A stretch of DNA of 64,000 nt, taken from assembly GCA_001247695.2 (NCBI GenBank), contig LGRX02034674.1, forward strand, positions 1 to 64,000, given 5' to 3'. The notes beneath the pieces are model-generated. The model was not told where the DNA came from. It searched no databases and was given only the letters and a program-made list of their open reading frames with translations. Shown piece after piece: positions 42,383-53,140 of this stretch. Source of the stretch: Cymbomonas tetramitiformis. Lineage: Eukaryota > Chlorophyta > Pyramimonadophyceae > Pyramimonadales > Pyramimonadaceae. The position numbers and the translations under genes are program-made. Each line of letters opens with the position of its first letter. The stretch's first letter is position 1.

Positions 42383-43481
42383 GTATGCATATGAAATGGC
42401 AGGGAGCATATGTACCCACTGAGTGTCTCGGTTCTGCCCTGTCAACTTTTATGCTGCTGCTTCACAGATCACGTTAATGCCTAAAACACAAAGTTGTTAA
42501 CACACACTTCAAAAATAACTTCACATCAAATGCATGTCGATGTAAGAAGGCATGGTATCAGTTTGGCTGATCATCTGACACCAATCAAGTAATGATCATT
42601 ATCATCAAAATCGAAGTAGTTTGGAAGCTCTGGGCCCTTCATTCATTGGATTTGGCTGAGGGGTTCAAAGCTTAGACAGCAGTGTTGGAGTTTAACACCT
42701 TGGACATGAAATTGGTTGACAACCCAAAGCCCCCAATCAAATCGAATCGGACAAAAGTCCAAACAATCGTTTGGATTGTAATCATTATCGGACACTAATT
42801 CCCATTTGACATACCTTGACTTCCGCCGTAATTATAGAACAGAAATCATGGCTTCGGGGAGCACATTGATTAATTTGGTTTAGACTGACAAATCCTCCAG
42901 CGCAATTGTTTACAAATAAATCATACTCGTATTCAAAGCAAGTTGCGATTTTTATGCAACGATGGACATGCGTGCCTTAATCAGATGCCATGATTAAATC
43001 ACAGTCTCGTTTCGTTCCGTCTATATTTTCAGGATCCATAAAGACGAGTTCTTGTATTGTTCCCTGCTTGGCCATTGCCGGCAGGCCAGCAAGTAAATCC
43101 CGGATTTCAGGTGCATGGCATCACAATCAGATACCCACCATCGTCCTACGATGACGACAATGACGGCGGGAGAAGGCATAGCTGGATGGGTACGGGCTTT
43201 CTGCAAGCAAATTCTGGTGGCTTGCTGCTGATGTCCATAAAGGAAGTGTCCTGGAAAAGTCCTACAGTGATTGGGTTGGGAGAGGGAAACAAAATGAAGT
43301 TGCTGTCAGGCAATTCAGGTCAATTCTCTTTTGTTAATAACTTGAATATGCCAAAAGGCAGCACTGCATGATTTTCAATTATGTTTTTGTCCACTATTTC
43401 ATGGGTGGTGGAAATTCAACTTCCCAAAAACTCTGAGTGTCCAATCTGAGGGGCTAACAAAGACACATGGGGTGGGGAGAG
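42383..43481. other. Intron DNA, left of the LINE insertion
   Basis: No gene called. An open stretch 43057-43371 follows an AG at 43031, but it would break the phase chain between the flanking exons, so I treat it as intronic. AATCG/CGATT inverted words near 42737-42800 may be a decayed MITE. Confidence 0.4.
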
Positions 43482-45058
43482 AATTCTATAATATGGCGAT
43501 TTTACAAAAGTGTCCAAAGAGTCCAAAGGAAGGTCCACAGAGATACCCTGACTAAAATATCCAACCAGAAACATCCCTAACTATCTTATCAGCAACCCAA
43601 GCTAAGCAAGTGCGACAAGGAACAATGAAAACTGGAACGAAACTCAATCTGTCTTAATGTGCCGAATACAATCTTAATCTGTCTCAATCTTTCTTGATTC
43701 TTCTCTTCGCGATCTGCATCGAGTCTCTTCAAGCTGTCTCGTGCCATCACAAGCTGCAATGCATCTCCACGCACCTGCAAAACAAAGACAAAAGCTCGTC
43801 CACAAAGAATTCATTGTGGAAAGTCCGCCAGCGCCCAGCTGTGCAGCCCAAAGGCCTGAGCCCCATACAACGCTACCAGGATCTTCTTCTCCCAATATGC
43901 CTTGAAAGTCGGAGTAGACCACGTAGCTGAGATAAACTCGGGCCCAGCCAAGCCGGTCCCACCTCCCCCTTGCTCGCGCACTCCTCAAGGAACTTCTTGG
44001 CCTGCTCACCCAAGCCTCCAAAAGCCTCCACTGCAAACGGCGCCAGCCGATGCAGACTGACATCCAGAGCCACCTTCCGCCGCTCCTCCTCCACCGCAGT
44101 GTGCAACGGCATCCGAGATGCCCTCCCCATGTGAGAGGGGACGCAAGGGAACCCAATCACAGCGTCGATGATGAGATGAGCCCATGCACATCGTAGTTTC
44201 GAACCTTGATGTTGGGTCTCCACCGCGGCGAGTAACTGTGGTGGTACATTTTGGTCTTCTTAACGGAGGCAGGGTCGAACACCTTGCATGACATCTCAAC
44301 AAGCACGTCCTGCACCGCATCGTGAGGGTATGTAGGTGCAACATGCCCATGCAATCACAAGCCAGGTAGTGGTATCCAAACTGGTCCACCTCTCAGAGAG
44401 CTCCCGAACCAGTGAAATCTTGACGCGAGCTGCAAGCACAAAGAGACCACAGAGGCGATGGGCTATAGGCAGCAGCCCCCCTCCATAGGCCAAGTGCCAT
44501 GTGGACGCATCCCGAGAAAGGCTGAGCAGCCGCGCCCGGACAGAAGAGTTCGCTGCATCAAACAGGCGAAGCCAGTCAGGACCATATTGGCATATTGTTA
44601 GCTCTTTCTGACTTACCCGTCTTGGCGCCTCCTCCGGGACGTCGAGCGACTCTGGCAGCGCATGTCCGCCCGCCCTCGCCGCCTGCACCCATTCTCGCGC
44701 TCCTCGCACATTCTCCATCGCCGAGACCAAGCCCGCCACGAGGGGTGTCCACCAGCATCAGTCCCCTCCGGTGATCCAAGGTGCGGGAGCAACCCTCTGA
44801 TGATCGCCGGGAACATCGTCATCTCGCGTTTCCACATGTGCACCCATGAGTCCAGCCACCCTGCCCCGCGCAAACCACTGAGCCGAGGTCAAGCCCAACC
44901 CCCCCCCCACCGGGTCAGCAGCTTGCTCAGAGGCACCGCCTCTTCACCAAGCGGGTACGGGCTGTGTGCCACCTCCTGCAAGCACCACAGAATGCCCGAG
45001 TCATGCTCTAGGGCCCCCCTCATCAACATGTGTGGCTGCACCCCATGCAGCGCCATGG
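43482..45058 (-). mobile_element. 5'-truncated LINE copy
   Basis: Minus strand: starts near 45058 inside QPHMLMRGALEHDSGILWCL. It continues through WHLAYGGGLLPIAHRLCGLF, a degraded endonuclease region (YSPRWRPNIKVRNYD near 44210-44250), DVSLHRLAPFAVEAFGGLGE and YLSYVVYSDFQGIL, and a 3' UTR ending AATTCTATAATATGGCG. Frames shift repeatedly. It lies inside the intron that separates two halves of one beta module of the host gene, in antisense. Confidence 0.7.
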
Positions 45059-45986
45059 AGCCTTTAAGCTTTTCTCGCTCCGTTGTTGACACTTATTGTC
45101 GCAATGCAGTCGCATGACCTTCTCCTTGTCTAGGTCATACAGAAATGACTGCACTGTCTTGAAAAATACCTCCAGCTCGAGAGCGTTCTACCTCTAGAGC
45201 GTTCGAAACTCGTCCAATCAGAAACCCCTCGCTCCCTTGTTTCAAAACCCTCATGTCATAGGGGAGGAATTTATGTGCAGCTTTGCCCATGTCATAGGGG
45301 AGGAATCCATGTGCAGCTTTGCTCATGTCATAGGGGAGGAATCCATGTGCAGCTTTGCCCATGTCATAGGGGAGGAATCCATGTGCAGCTTTGCCCATGT
45401 CATTGGGGAGGAATCCATGTGCAGCTTTGCCCATGTCATAGGGGAGGAATCCATGTGCAGCTTTGCTCATGTCATAGGAGGAATCCATGTGCAGCTTTGC
45501 CCATGTCATAGGGGAGGAATCCATGTGCAGCTCTGCCCATATCATAGGGGAGGAATCCATGTGCAGCTTTGCCCATGTCATAGGGGAGGAATCCATGTGC
45601 AGCTCTGCTCATGTCAGACTCTTCTCGATCTTTCAACGATTCTATGGGCTCTCATCACCAGCAAATGCAGCAGCCACCATTCCAGCTGGTCCTTACAGTA
45701 CTCGATTACTGTTTTGTTATTTGTGATACAAAATTTCCGACTTCTTGTCCTGTATTCCTTGGATATGAGTTCCTTGCCCAATGAAAATAAATCACAAAAA
45801 CGTTTACATGCCTTTGTGGTTTTGTCCGATCAGATCACTAAAATTTGCTACAGCGGCCTGTCCAATCAAATGAGCTCAGAGCGGTTGCTTGAGATCATTA
45901 GATCATGATAGTGCCTACCTGATTTGGTCAGCGAGGATCTTGTGGGGGACGGGGGGGCACGCTTTGAACAGGTCCCACATTTACAG
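45059..45986. other. Intron DNA right of the LINE, includes minisatellite
   Basis: Besides the 36-bp minisatellite (45253-45620), no structure is recognised. The acceptor CCCACATTTACAG at 45986 ends the intron. Confidence 0.45.
45253..45620. repeat. 36-bp minisatellite, about 10 copies
   Basis: ATGTCATAGGGGAGGAATCC begins each unit at 36-bp steps from 45253; one unit (near 45469) is shortened by loss of G residues, which shifts the frame. Both strands are open for long stretches (12-residue units such as MDSSPMTWAKLH on the minus strand), but position in an intron and the internal frameshift argue against coding. Confidence 0.9.
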
Positions 45987-46108
45987 AAATGCCAGCAACA
46001 CCTCTCCAGTTCACGCCCCATGGCTTGACCTTCACAACGCCTGTCACAATCGAAATTCCTTATGTGGCCTCGGCAATCCAGAGCAATGACAGAGCGTGCA
46101 TGCTCAAG
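45987..46108 (+). CDS. Exon: beta-sandwich module, second part
   Basis: Between TTTACAG and GTATCAGT; phase 1 in, 0 out. It reads E-MPATPLQFTPHGLTFTTPVT followed by IEIPYVASAIQSNDRACMLK. The G-L-T-F-x-T-P-V-T-I-x-I-P-Y string is the characteristic second half of the module begun in exon 5. It joins in phase to APTPDATQW in the next exon, 6.5 kb downstream. Confidence 0.65.
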
Positions 46109-46259
46109 GTATCAGTCACGACCCAGATACATCTGTGTCATCCTAGGCATTTCCGATTTTACGTGTTCTTCTTCTGTTGATTATATATACATGTATGTAT
46201 TATACGTATACATCTCCATACACATATGCACACACATTGTATCATTCTCGGCCCCTTGG

Positions 46260-46770
46260 GACAGCGCTTGGGCATTCTGGCTGTGACGTGGGTGGGCAGG
46301 CTCCCTTGGGATCAGGCTGTAGGGGGCAGCGTGGCGGCGTGGGACATGAGCTTGGTGGTGGAGGGGTGGCTCGATTGGCGGGGGTGGGCCGGCTTCAGAG
46401 ACGCAACAGCAGTGCACCGGCAGCACAGTCGCAGCGAGGCTCAGGTGGCCCGGTGAGGCTCAGGGAGCAGAGAGGTGGACTTGCGCGTGGGCTTGGTGGT
46501 GGAGATTTGGCTCGCGCAGCTCGGGGGTCAGGGATGAGCCGGCTTCAGGCACAAGGCAGCAGTGCGCTGGCGGTGCAGATGCAGAGGGGCTCGGGTGGCT
46601 CAGCGATGCTTAGGGGGTCCCATTCTTCACTTATGAGCTCCGGAGAATCCGGATAAGTGTCCCGAAGTGTGTGCGGAATCCGTTGATCCCCGGCGTGGGC
46701 ACATAGTGCAGTCTTCTGTGGCTACGGGGTGCCAAAGGAGTCGCAAGGATACGCATACACACACATTCCA
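46260..46770 (-). mobile_element. High-copy dispersed repeat, copy 4 (inverted, longer)
   Basis: The right part (46440-46770) matches copy 3 closely, including GGAATCCGTTGATCCCCGGC and ending GGATACGCATACACACA. The left part (46290-46440) is a related but diverged subunit with GGCTTCAGAGACGCAACAGC. So the family has a two-part structure, like copy 5 at 58450-58960. Confidence 0.7.
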
Positions 46771-46829
46771 TGTCATATGCATATGCAGGTCATATGCAGG
46801 CAGTGTGCGAAGGCCTTCAGGTCTCGATT

Positions 46830-47895
46830 TTGTGGGCGACGACACGATGATGAGCATGGTGGACTACGGGCGGCCCAGATTGGTGTTGCGGTGAAGAGAG
46901 GGGCGGACCTGGGGGTCCACACTGTTCAGGCGGCCCTAGACCGGCACCCGGAATGGGTATGATTGTGTCAAGGCAGATGCCAGAAATGCCTTCAATGCGG
47001 TGCATCGTGAGGCAATGTTTGAGGCTATCGAGCGGGACTTCCCGGAGCTGTGGGCGTGGACGGACCTTTGTTATGGGGTGGATGCAGACCTGGGGTTTCG
47101 GCTGGGGGGCGTCGATGGCTCGGTGATGCGATTTGTCAAGTCGAAGGAGGGCACGCAACAGGGGGACCCCCTTGGGCTGCTTTACCTGGCTGCCCCGTTG
47201 CAGGTGGTGCTGGAGCGGGTTCAGGAGAGACACCCTAGTGTAGTTATCTTTGCCTACTTGGATGACGGCTTCTTCCTGGGCCCTCCGGTTGACGCGGGGC
47301 TCGCATATTAGACTTATATGGAGGAGGCAGTGGCGATTGGCTAGATATCCAGCCGGTGAAGTCGGCGGCTTTCTCGCCTGAGGGGGACGCCAGCTGCTTC
47401 GAGGTCAGGATGCCGGGTGCACGGGGGGAGCTGGACTACATCAATGTCTTGGGGGTGCCGGTGGGGAAGGTAGAGGCGGTCAGTGCGGAGATGTTGAAGA
47501 AGGTGGAGGAGTTGTGTGGCATTCTGCCCCTCTTGAACAAGCTTGGGCATGCGCAGGCCCAGGGGCTCCTGCTTTGATTCTGTGCCCACCCGAGGCTGGG
47601 GTTCTGGCTGCGAGGTGTACCGCCGGAGGTGATGCGGGAGGCGGCTGAGGAGCATGACAGGAGGATGCAGGGGGCGTTGCGGGACTTGCTGCCTGGCGGT
47701 GGATTGGCGTGGCATTTCTATGAGTTTGCCACCCTCCCGCATGGGATGGGCCTGACCAAGGCGGCGAGGGTGAGCAGTGCGGCTTGGCTGGGTGGGTTTG
47801 CACAAGTATGGGAGGATATGCGGGAGCTCTTTCCGACAGTGACGGCGTTCGCCATCACAGGTGCCACAGGCAGACGACTTCAAGAAGCTGAGTGA
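46830..47895 (+). pseudogene. Plus-strand LINE reverse transcriptase fragment (second family)
   Basis: LRAAQIGVAVKRGADLGVHT lies in one frame. After a frameshift near 46965 come ADARNAFNAVHREAMF (motif A), KEGTQQGDPLGLLYLAAPLQ (motif B) and VVIFAYLDDGFFLGPPVD (motif C, YLDD intact). Then follow ELDYINVLGVPVGKVEAV, a stop at 47575-47577, FCAHPRLGFWLRGVPPEVMR and SSAAWLGGFAQVWEDMRELF. Clearly related to, but distinct from, the minus-strand LINEs. The missing endonuclease is probably the piece at 51770, beyond the DIRS element. Confidence 0.65.
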
Positions 47896-47909
47896 TTATG
47901 GTTAAATAC

Positions 47910-48078
47910 GAGCCTGCGGAATCTTAGAGGTTTATGTGCGGTAGGATCGATCAGAGTTTCCTGTGCGGTAGGATCGATCAGAGTTTCCTGTGCCATCAGA
48001 TCGAGATCACCATCACAGTTAGATAAGAGGGTTTTTGGTATTTAGGAGTTCCGGCAGTGGAAATCTGCAGCTTTGTTC
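47910..48078 (+). repeat. DIRS left terminal repeat
   Basis: Contains a 28-bp internal duplication (TGCGGTAGGATCGATCAGAG at 47957 and 47985) absent from the right repeat and from the fragment at 29600. Confidence 0.75.
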
Positions 48079-48191
48079 TTTTGCCTACGCAAAAGAACTT
48101 CACAGGAATTTCTTAGTGCGGCACACTGCGAGGTATTTTCCCACATGTTTATGTCGATGTGGAAATTTAAAAATCCTTAAAGTCGTGATTA

Positions 48192-48683
48192 TTGGCAGAC
48201 CAGGCAGGATCTGAACACAACGAGCACTCCGAGTCCGTCGCGCCCGAAGAACCAGACGCTGGGCACCCTCCGGCTAGCAGGCTGGAGACTCTGGTCACGC
48301 AGCAGATTGCGATGATGCAGATGATGATGGCCCAGATGAAAGATCTCAACAAGCGAGTAGAGATTGTTGAGGATGCGGCTGCGAAGGCCATGACTCAGGG
48401 TAGCGAAGCTGCTCAGAGCGGGGACACGGAACTGGAAGCGTTGAAAAAGCTTCTGTACGTTCCACACGTCGCAGGACATCCTTTCCCCGCCAGACTAGGA
48501 ACGTTGGAGACTGAAATGCCGCAGTTGTACGACCTCCACAACGACAAGACGTACGACGGCCTCTCCAAACGCACCAACTCCTCAATGCGTTACGAGCAAT
48601 CGGTTCTGGCACCGGCGTTATCCTACATGCACGACTCTATCGCATACGGTGAGGACATGGTTGGTGTTGTCAAATTCTTTTAA
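48192..48683 (+). pseudogene. DIRS Gag-like protein, N-terminal part
   Basis: The frame begins at TTG (48192) where the related fragment at 29878 has ATG, so this copy has lost its start codon. The sequence ADQAGSEHNEHSESVAPEEP is followed by a heptad-like helix (RLETLVTQQIAMMQMMMAQM..VEIVEDAAAKAM) and KLLYVPHVAGHPFPARLGTL. It stops at VVKFF. Traces continue in other frames to about 48950. Confidence 0.55.
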
Positions 48684-49186
48684 CCACTTTGGTGAGGACG
48701 GAATCAGTGACCAGCCCCTCAGTGCCAGCGTAAACCTTCTCCTCCACGTAGACTAATTTCTCCCGCAATGCTTTAGTTCCACCGTGGACCGTGGCGTCAG
48801 ACTCCATGCTTGCGCGCAACTGGATCATGTTGTATCTATTGCTGAGGAGTGAAAAAACACCCTTGAAGGTGTGCGCAACGTGAATTCACTTGCCCAATTC
48901 CTCCACGCCAGGAGGGTGCCGCTCATATTGCAGCCATTCCACGAGCTAAGGCGGTAATGGATTCGCACTCAAAGGCAAGCGCAAAGATTTCGACTTTTCG
49001 TGGCCCTAAAGAAGGAAAAGGCCAGGCAGCGCGCGCAGCGAAGCTGGTGCAAAGGGTGGAAGTCGCGAAGCGGTCAAGGGCGGTAGAGATGCGGGGTCTG
49101 GGCGTAATGCCCAGGCCCAGACCTAACTTTCGCCATGCGACTGGACAACTTCCTCCCCTTAGGGCGTCCAGCAACGAAAGCCCACC

Positions 49187-49740
49187 TTGCAGGAAAGGGT
49201 GCGGAGCAGAAGAGGGGCATGGCGCGCAGCTGGCGTGAACAGCGAGGTGATGCGTAGGTTCAGCTGTGGGGCAGGGATGCGCTTGCTAGACAAGGCGCCT
49301 TTACCATTCTACCATGGGGTATCGCTGCGAGACGCGGCGCCTCAGCAGCTGGAGTGGATGGCCGGAGAGATCGAGAGGTGTCTTCGCACAGGTGCATGGG
49401 TGCGAGTGAAAAGAAGGCGATATGTCTCCCAGGTGTTTCTGGTGCCGAAGACGGGAACAAACAAGTGGAGATTGGTGATGGACTTCCGTTGGCTGAACGC
49501 TCACTGTGTGAAGTCGTGGTGCAAGATGGAGACGCTGAAAAATTGCGTCAGCTCGCCAAGCCAAACGATTAGTGTTTCACCTTCGACCTGCAGGATGGGC
49601 ACCACGCGGTGGGTATCCATCCCGAGTACCAGGAGTACGTGCAGTTCGACGTATGAGGGGAATTATTCCAGTGTGGAGCCCTTCTTTTCGGGTGGACCAA
49701 CTCCCCTCATATCTTCGTCAAGATCATGAAGGTTTTGGTG
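49187..49740 (+). pseudogene. DIRS reverse transcriptase (frameshifted)
   Basis: RYVSQVFLVPKTGTNKWRLV followed by MDFRWLNAHCV is the typical DIRS RT entry. Motif A, FTFDLQDGHHAVG, follows in a different frame near 49575. Motif B-like LLFGWTNSPHIFVKIMKVLV is near 49680-49740. The F/YxDD motif is absent, and the sequence jumps to RNase H, so part of the palm is deleted. Confidence 0.65.
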
Positions 49741-49789
49741 GAGTGCCTTCGATCTCTCCGGTCCGCAGCGGATCGACGGGAAATACGGA

Positions 49790-50158
49790 AGCTGGAAAGC
49801 AGAAGTAAGGAGTTGCGGCGCTGGGCAGTTCGCAGACGAGCTGGCGGATGTGTCATATTATCCACATGGAGTTGGAGGCTACAAGACTGTCCCGTCCTTC
49901 CTATGGGAGCTCACGGACAAGGTGGTGCGGCTCTACGGCGACAACCGGGCAGTGGTGGCGATGCTCTTTCATTTCACATCGAGGAACCCCGAGCTGATAC
50001 GGCGGATGCGGCGCCTCTGGATCCATCTAAAGACATCGAGCTCCAGGCGAGACATCAGAAGCGAGGCCAACAAATGGGCCGAACGCCTCTCCAAGGGCAG
50101 AGACCTGGAAGATTGGCGGCTGAACCGGTGGTGGTTCATGTGGAGCACCTTGACATGA
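49790..50158 (+). pseudogene. DIRS RNase H domain
   Basis: Frame 49850-50158: YYPHGVGGYKTVPSFLWELT, VVRLYGDNRAVVAMLFHFTS and RSEANKWAERLSKGRDLEDW. Asp of YGDN and the N-x-x-A-(D/E)-x-L-S pattern are RNase H hallmarks, with Glu at the usual Asp. Confidence 0.6.
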
Positions 50159-51235
50159 GCAAGGAACGGTACAAGGTGCTCGACAAAGGGCCCCAGGTGG
50201 TGGCAGGTTGGGATGCGGCGCTTCAGAGGCGCTGGAGAGCGGAGCTTGGGAGGAGCTCACACACAGAGCTTGCAGTCGTTCAGATGCAGGGTGCACTGCT
50301 GGGCAGAAAGACCTTGGGCAACTACCGCCCGAAGGCCAAAGCTTTCATTGACTTCTGTGACTCAAAGGGCCGACAGTGGCTCCCTGCCTCGGAGGCCACC
50401 GTCCAGTTGTGTACATCGCACATCTGTTGGCTAAGGGCACAATGCAGGCGGCCAGCATGCAACCTTACGTGTCCGCCACCAACAACTATTACGAGGACAT
50501 CAGGTTCCGTGGCCCTGCAAAGGGCCGGGGTGTCTCGAGAGCAGTGAAAGGTATGGCCTCCATGCAGGTGCAGGCGGCGGCGGCGGCGGCGGCGGCGGCG
50601 GTTAGGGTGGAGCAGACGGTGCGCACCTGGCTGCCAGCTAGGCAGGTCTCGGCGGTGCATGAGTACAGGCTGAGACCGCAGCTGGTCAGGGACGGAGCTG
50701 CTCGGATTTTGCACCTAGGTGGTGTTCGCCTTGGTCACCTTTGGCCGGCCGGACACCGGGGTGTCCATGCTCAGGAAGCACATCAGCATTGCAGACGGCA
50801 CAGTCTCAGTTGTTCTCCACAAGGAGAAAGGCAGGCAGCACGTCAGTTTGAAGCGGCTCCTCATAATCCCAGTGGACGGGGTTCGGGGGCTGGTGTAGCT
50901 ACTGCAGCATTGGTAACAGGTGCAAAACGCTCTGTGGGCACAGAGCTCAGTGGTAGGTGCAGGTGAGTAGGGCAGCTACTGGAGGCTAACGTGGGAGCTT
51001 GGCAAGCTCCAGTCGGCGCAAGCCAATGGCTGGGTGCAGGAGGTGCTTGGGAAGTTGGGATGAGCCCCTGTGGAAGGGGGACACTTCTCTGGCCACAGCA
51101 CCCGCAAGGGGGCTTGTACTTGTTCCAGGGCGGTGGGCACCGCGCTTGAGAGGTGCTGCTCTCTGGGTGGCTGGTCGCTGCTGTCCTCGGCCATTCACTC
51201 TTACATTGACCTGACAGTTGTTCCCAACGAGCACA
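50156..51235 (+). pseudogene. DIRS tyrosine recombinase (frameshifted)
   Basis: Core-binding part: LGRKTLGNYRPKAKAFIDFC and WLPASEATVQL, then a frame change near 50415 to AKGTMQAASMQPYVSATNNY. A GGC repeat (50570-50600) gives poly-Ala. FVTFGRPDTGVSMLRKHISI lies in a third frame. The catalytic tail HFSGHSTRKGACTCSRAVGT..GGWSLL..IHSYIDLTV (51082-51215) keeps H-x-x-R (51094, 51103) and Tyr (51202). At least three frameshifts. Confidence 0.6.
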
Positions 51236-51368
51236 TGGAGAGGTAGTTCAGGTGGACCACTCTGAGGTGGCGGTAGCATCAGCCTGGCACTCAGCAATGT
51301 GCCTAATGATCTCTGTTTCATGGCAAATGTGAAGTGCAAAACAAAGGATTAAAGTGGAGGCTGTGGTG

Positions 51369-51530
51369 GGGAATTTTAGATGTTCCAGTGCTGTAGGATC
51401 GATCAGAGTTTCCTGTGCCGTCAGATTGAGATAAACATCAAAGTTGGATTTGAGGGTTTTTGGTACGATCCGGTATTTAGGAGTTCCGACAGTGGAAATC
51501 TGCAGCTGTCTTCTTTTGCCTACCCTGCTC
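51369..51530 (+). repeat. DIRS right terminal repeat
   Basis: Direct copy of the left repeat with one instead of two GGATCGATCAGAG units and an extra CGATCCGG after TTTTTGGTA. Confidence 0.75.
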
Positions 51531-51769
51531 ACCCAACCCAGAAGACTCTGAACATTTTGCAGTTAGAAGCTGTGCATCAGCACTTGAAAGCATGTGAAGC
51601 TGTGAATCAGCCATCAAAACACTCCAAAAAGAGATTTTCTCTCACACACTAGCAAGCATGTAAGAAGAAAGCTATGTTTCAATGAAATGTTATGCAGTAT
51701 GCCTGTTGGCAAATGAGATGTGAAGTGCAAAAGAAACAGCAGTTCTCAAAAGCGTGCCCAATATGTCTA

Positions 51770-52320
51770 TGCTGTTGTCCTCCACTCTGCAGATTGGCTT
51801 TGGCTGGCTAGGCATGTGGGGGCGGCTGGTCTTCCATGGCTCTTCTCGGTGACCTTCAACGGCGCATTGGACCGGCATTCTTGAGGGGCGTTCCGTGTTG
51901 CCCGGCCTTGGAGTTCAGTTCTGCAGAATACTGGTTGGCCCTACGACACATTCTTCACCCTAAGCAACTTCTTCCCGGTCCGGTGGGGGAGTGCCCCGAC
52001 TCTGGAGGAGAGCAAGATTCTACAGGGACACACTTGTTGGCATGCAAAGGAGGAGGAGAGACCGGTGGAGGAAACTGGCACTCTTTCATTCGTCACAGGC
52101 TGCAGAGGGTGCTCTTTGAGGTGGCCAAGTCAGCTTTTCCGTTAGCGTCGGCATTGCATGATGATTTCGCTGGCTACCTGACTTACTCACCGAACCATTG
52201 CCCGGATGTGATAGTGCTCGATGTGGGAGGGCCTGGTCAGCATGTGTTGTTCGATGTTGCCACAGCGCGGCCGATGTCGGATACACACCTAGGAGCGGCC
52301 ATGACGGTACATTCTAAATA
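51770..52320 (+). pseudogene. LINE C-terminal zinc-binding and restriction-like endonuclease domain
   Basis: Frame 51836-52321: LRHILHPKQLLPGPVGECPD, then a Cys/His cluster C..C..GTHLLAC.., RHRLQRVLFEVAKSAF, and CPDVIVLDVGG..HVLFDVATARPMSDTHLG. The PD and FDV residues match the PD-(D/E)XK core of RLE LINEs and the cluster before it is the usual CCHC. It is on the same strand as the RT fragment at 46830-47895 and complements it, with the DIRS element between them. Confidence 0.6.
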
Positions 52321-52595
52321 GGGGGCGGCCTTTTGGAAGGAGGGACTCTGGTGTTTGAAAGTGCGAGCTCTGGGTTTGCGATCGTGTTGTGGCTTTAGTG
52401 CACCACCGCGCTTTTTGGTCCACAGTAGGTCTGCAGCCTCGTGCCGTATATCAGCTGATGGGGGGCAGTCAAACAGAAGACTAGAGAAGTGCAAGGGCAC
52501 GAGGTGTTTCAATTCATGGTGTTGGAAGCTCGATCTATTTTCTCATTTTATCCCTTCATATATGATTTTCCCTCATATGCTTTGTTCACTTGCAG

Positions 52596-52799
52596 GCTCC
52601 CACACCTGACGCAACGCAATGGACAGAATATTGTGACGGCCTCACCTTCAATAACGGTGTCATGACCACCACCATCAGCAGCTTCAGTGTCATCACCATA
52701 GGGGTGACAGACTTGACCGCTCCTACGATAAGTTCGGTCTCCGTAGTCAAGTTGAGAAATCGTGGAAATGCCTTGCGGTTGAGCTTCAAAGTTGACGAG
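52596..52799 (+). CDS. Exon: end of beta module and start of FN3-like domain
   Basis: Acceptor TTGTTCACTTGCAG, donor GTATTC; 204 bp, phase 0/0. APTPDATQWTEYCDGLTFNN then GVMTTTISSFSVITIG completes the beta module (T-x-x-x-x-SFSVI pattern). DLTAPTISSVSVVKLRN and ALRLSFKVDE begin a fibronectin-III-like unit. The junction to the previous exon (CMLK-APTPD) is in phase across a 6.5-kb intron holding the DIRS element. Confidence 0.7.
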
Positions 52800-52924
52800 G
52801 TATTCACGTACACAGTTGCATACATGAGATTTGTTTGGGATATGATAGTGTTTTCAAAGTGCCTGTAATAATTCAAGGCATGCATTGGAACGACCTGCAG
52901 ACATGGATATGCGAAGGAATGATT

Positions 52925-53140
52925 CCATTGATAGGAAGGAGGACGGTGTTGCATGTTACATTGATAGGAAGGAGGACGGTGTTGCATGTTACATTGATAG
53001 GAAGGAGGATGGTGCTGCATGTTACATCGATAGGGAAGGAGGGACGGTGTTGCATGTTCCATTGATAGGAAGGAGGACGGTGTTGCATGTTACATTGATA
53101 GGAAGGAGGACGGTGTTGCATGTTACATTGATCAGAGGGA
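52925..53140 (+). repeat. 33-bp minisatellite, about 6 copies
   Basis: ATTGATAGGAAGGAGGACGG then TGTTGCATGTTAC recurs at 33-bp steps within the 692-bp intron between exons 7 and 8. One unit has an added G. The open frames (IDRKEDGVACY units) are by-products of the period. Confidence 0.9.

Larger units (their letters stand above)
47910..51530 (+). mobile_element. DIRS-type retrotransposon with direct terminal repeats (inactive)
   Basis: In order on the plus strand: left repeat (47910-48078), gag (48192-48683 plus decayed part), RT (49187-49740), RNase H (49790-50150), tyrosine recombinase (about 50156-51235), right repeat (51369-51530). The two repeats share GGATCGATCAGAGTTTCC, AGATTGAGAT/AGATCGAGAT, GAGGGTTTTTGGTA, TATTTAGGAGTTCCG and AGTGGAAATCTGCAGCT in the same orientation, which fits the PAT/Ngaro type rather than the inverted repeats of classical DIRS1. 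Several frameshifts and stops make it inactive. Confidence 0.75.

Noticed and set aside
43057..43371. Possible extra exon after TTTTCAG
   Set aside because: The exons on either side already join in phase and complete one domain; inclusion would break it. It also lacks a recognisable motif.
45135..45908. Repeat proteins on both strands of the 36-bp minisatellite
   Set aside because: Period divisible by three opens all frames; one unit is shortened out of frame, and the array sits in an intron.
47910..51530. Ordinary LTR retrotransposon interpretation of this element
   Set aside because: A tyrosine recombinase tail replaces integrase, no target duplication is visible, and RT wording is DIRS-like.
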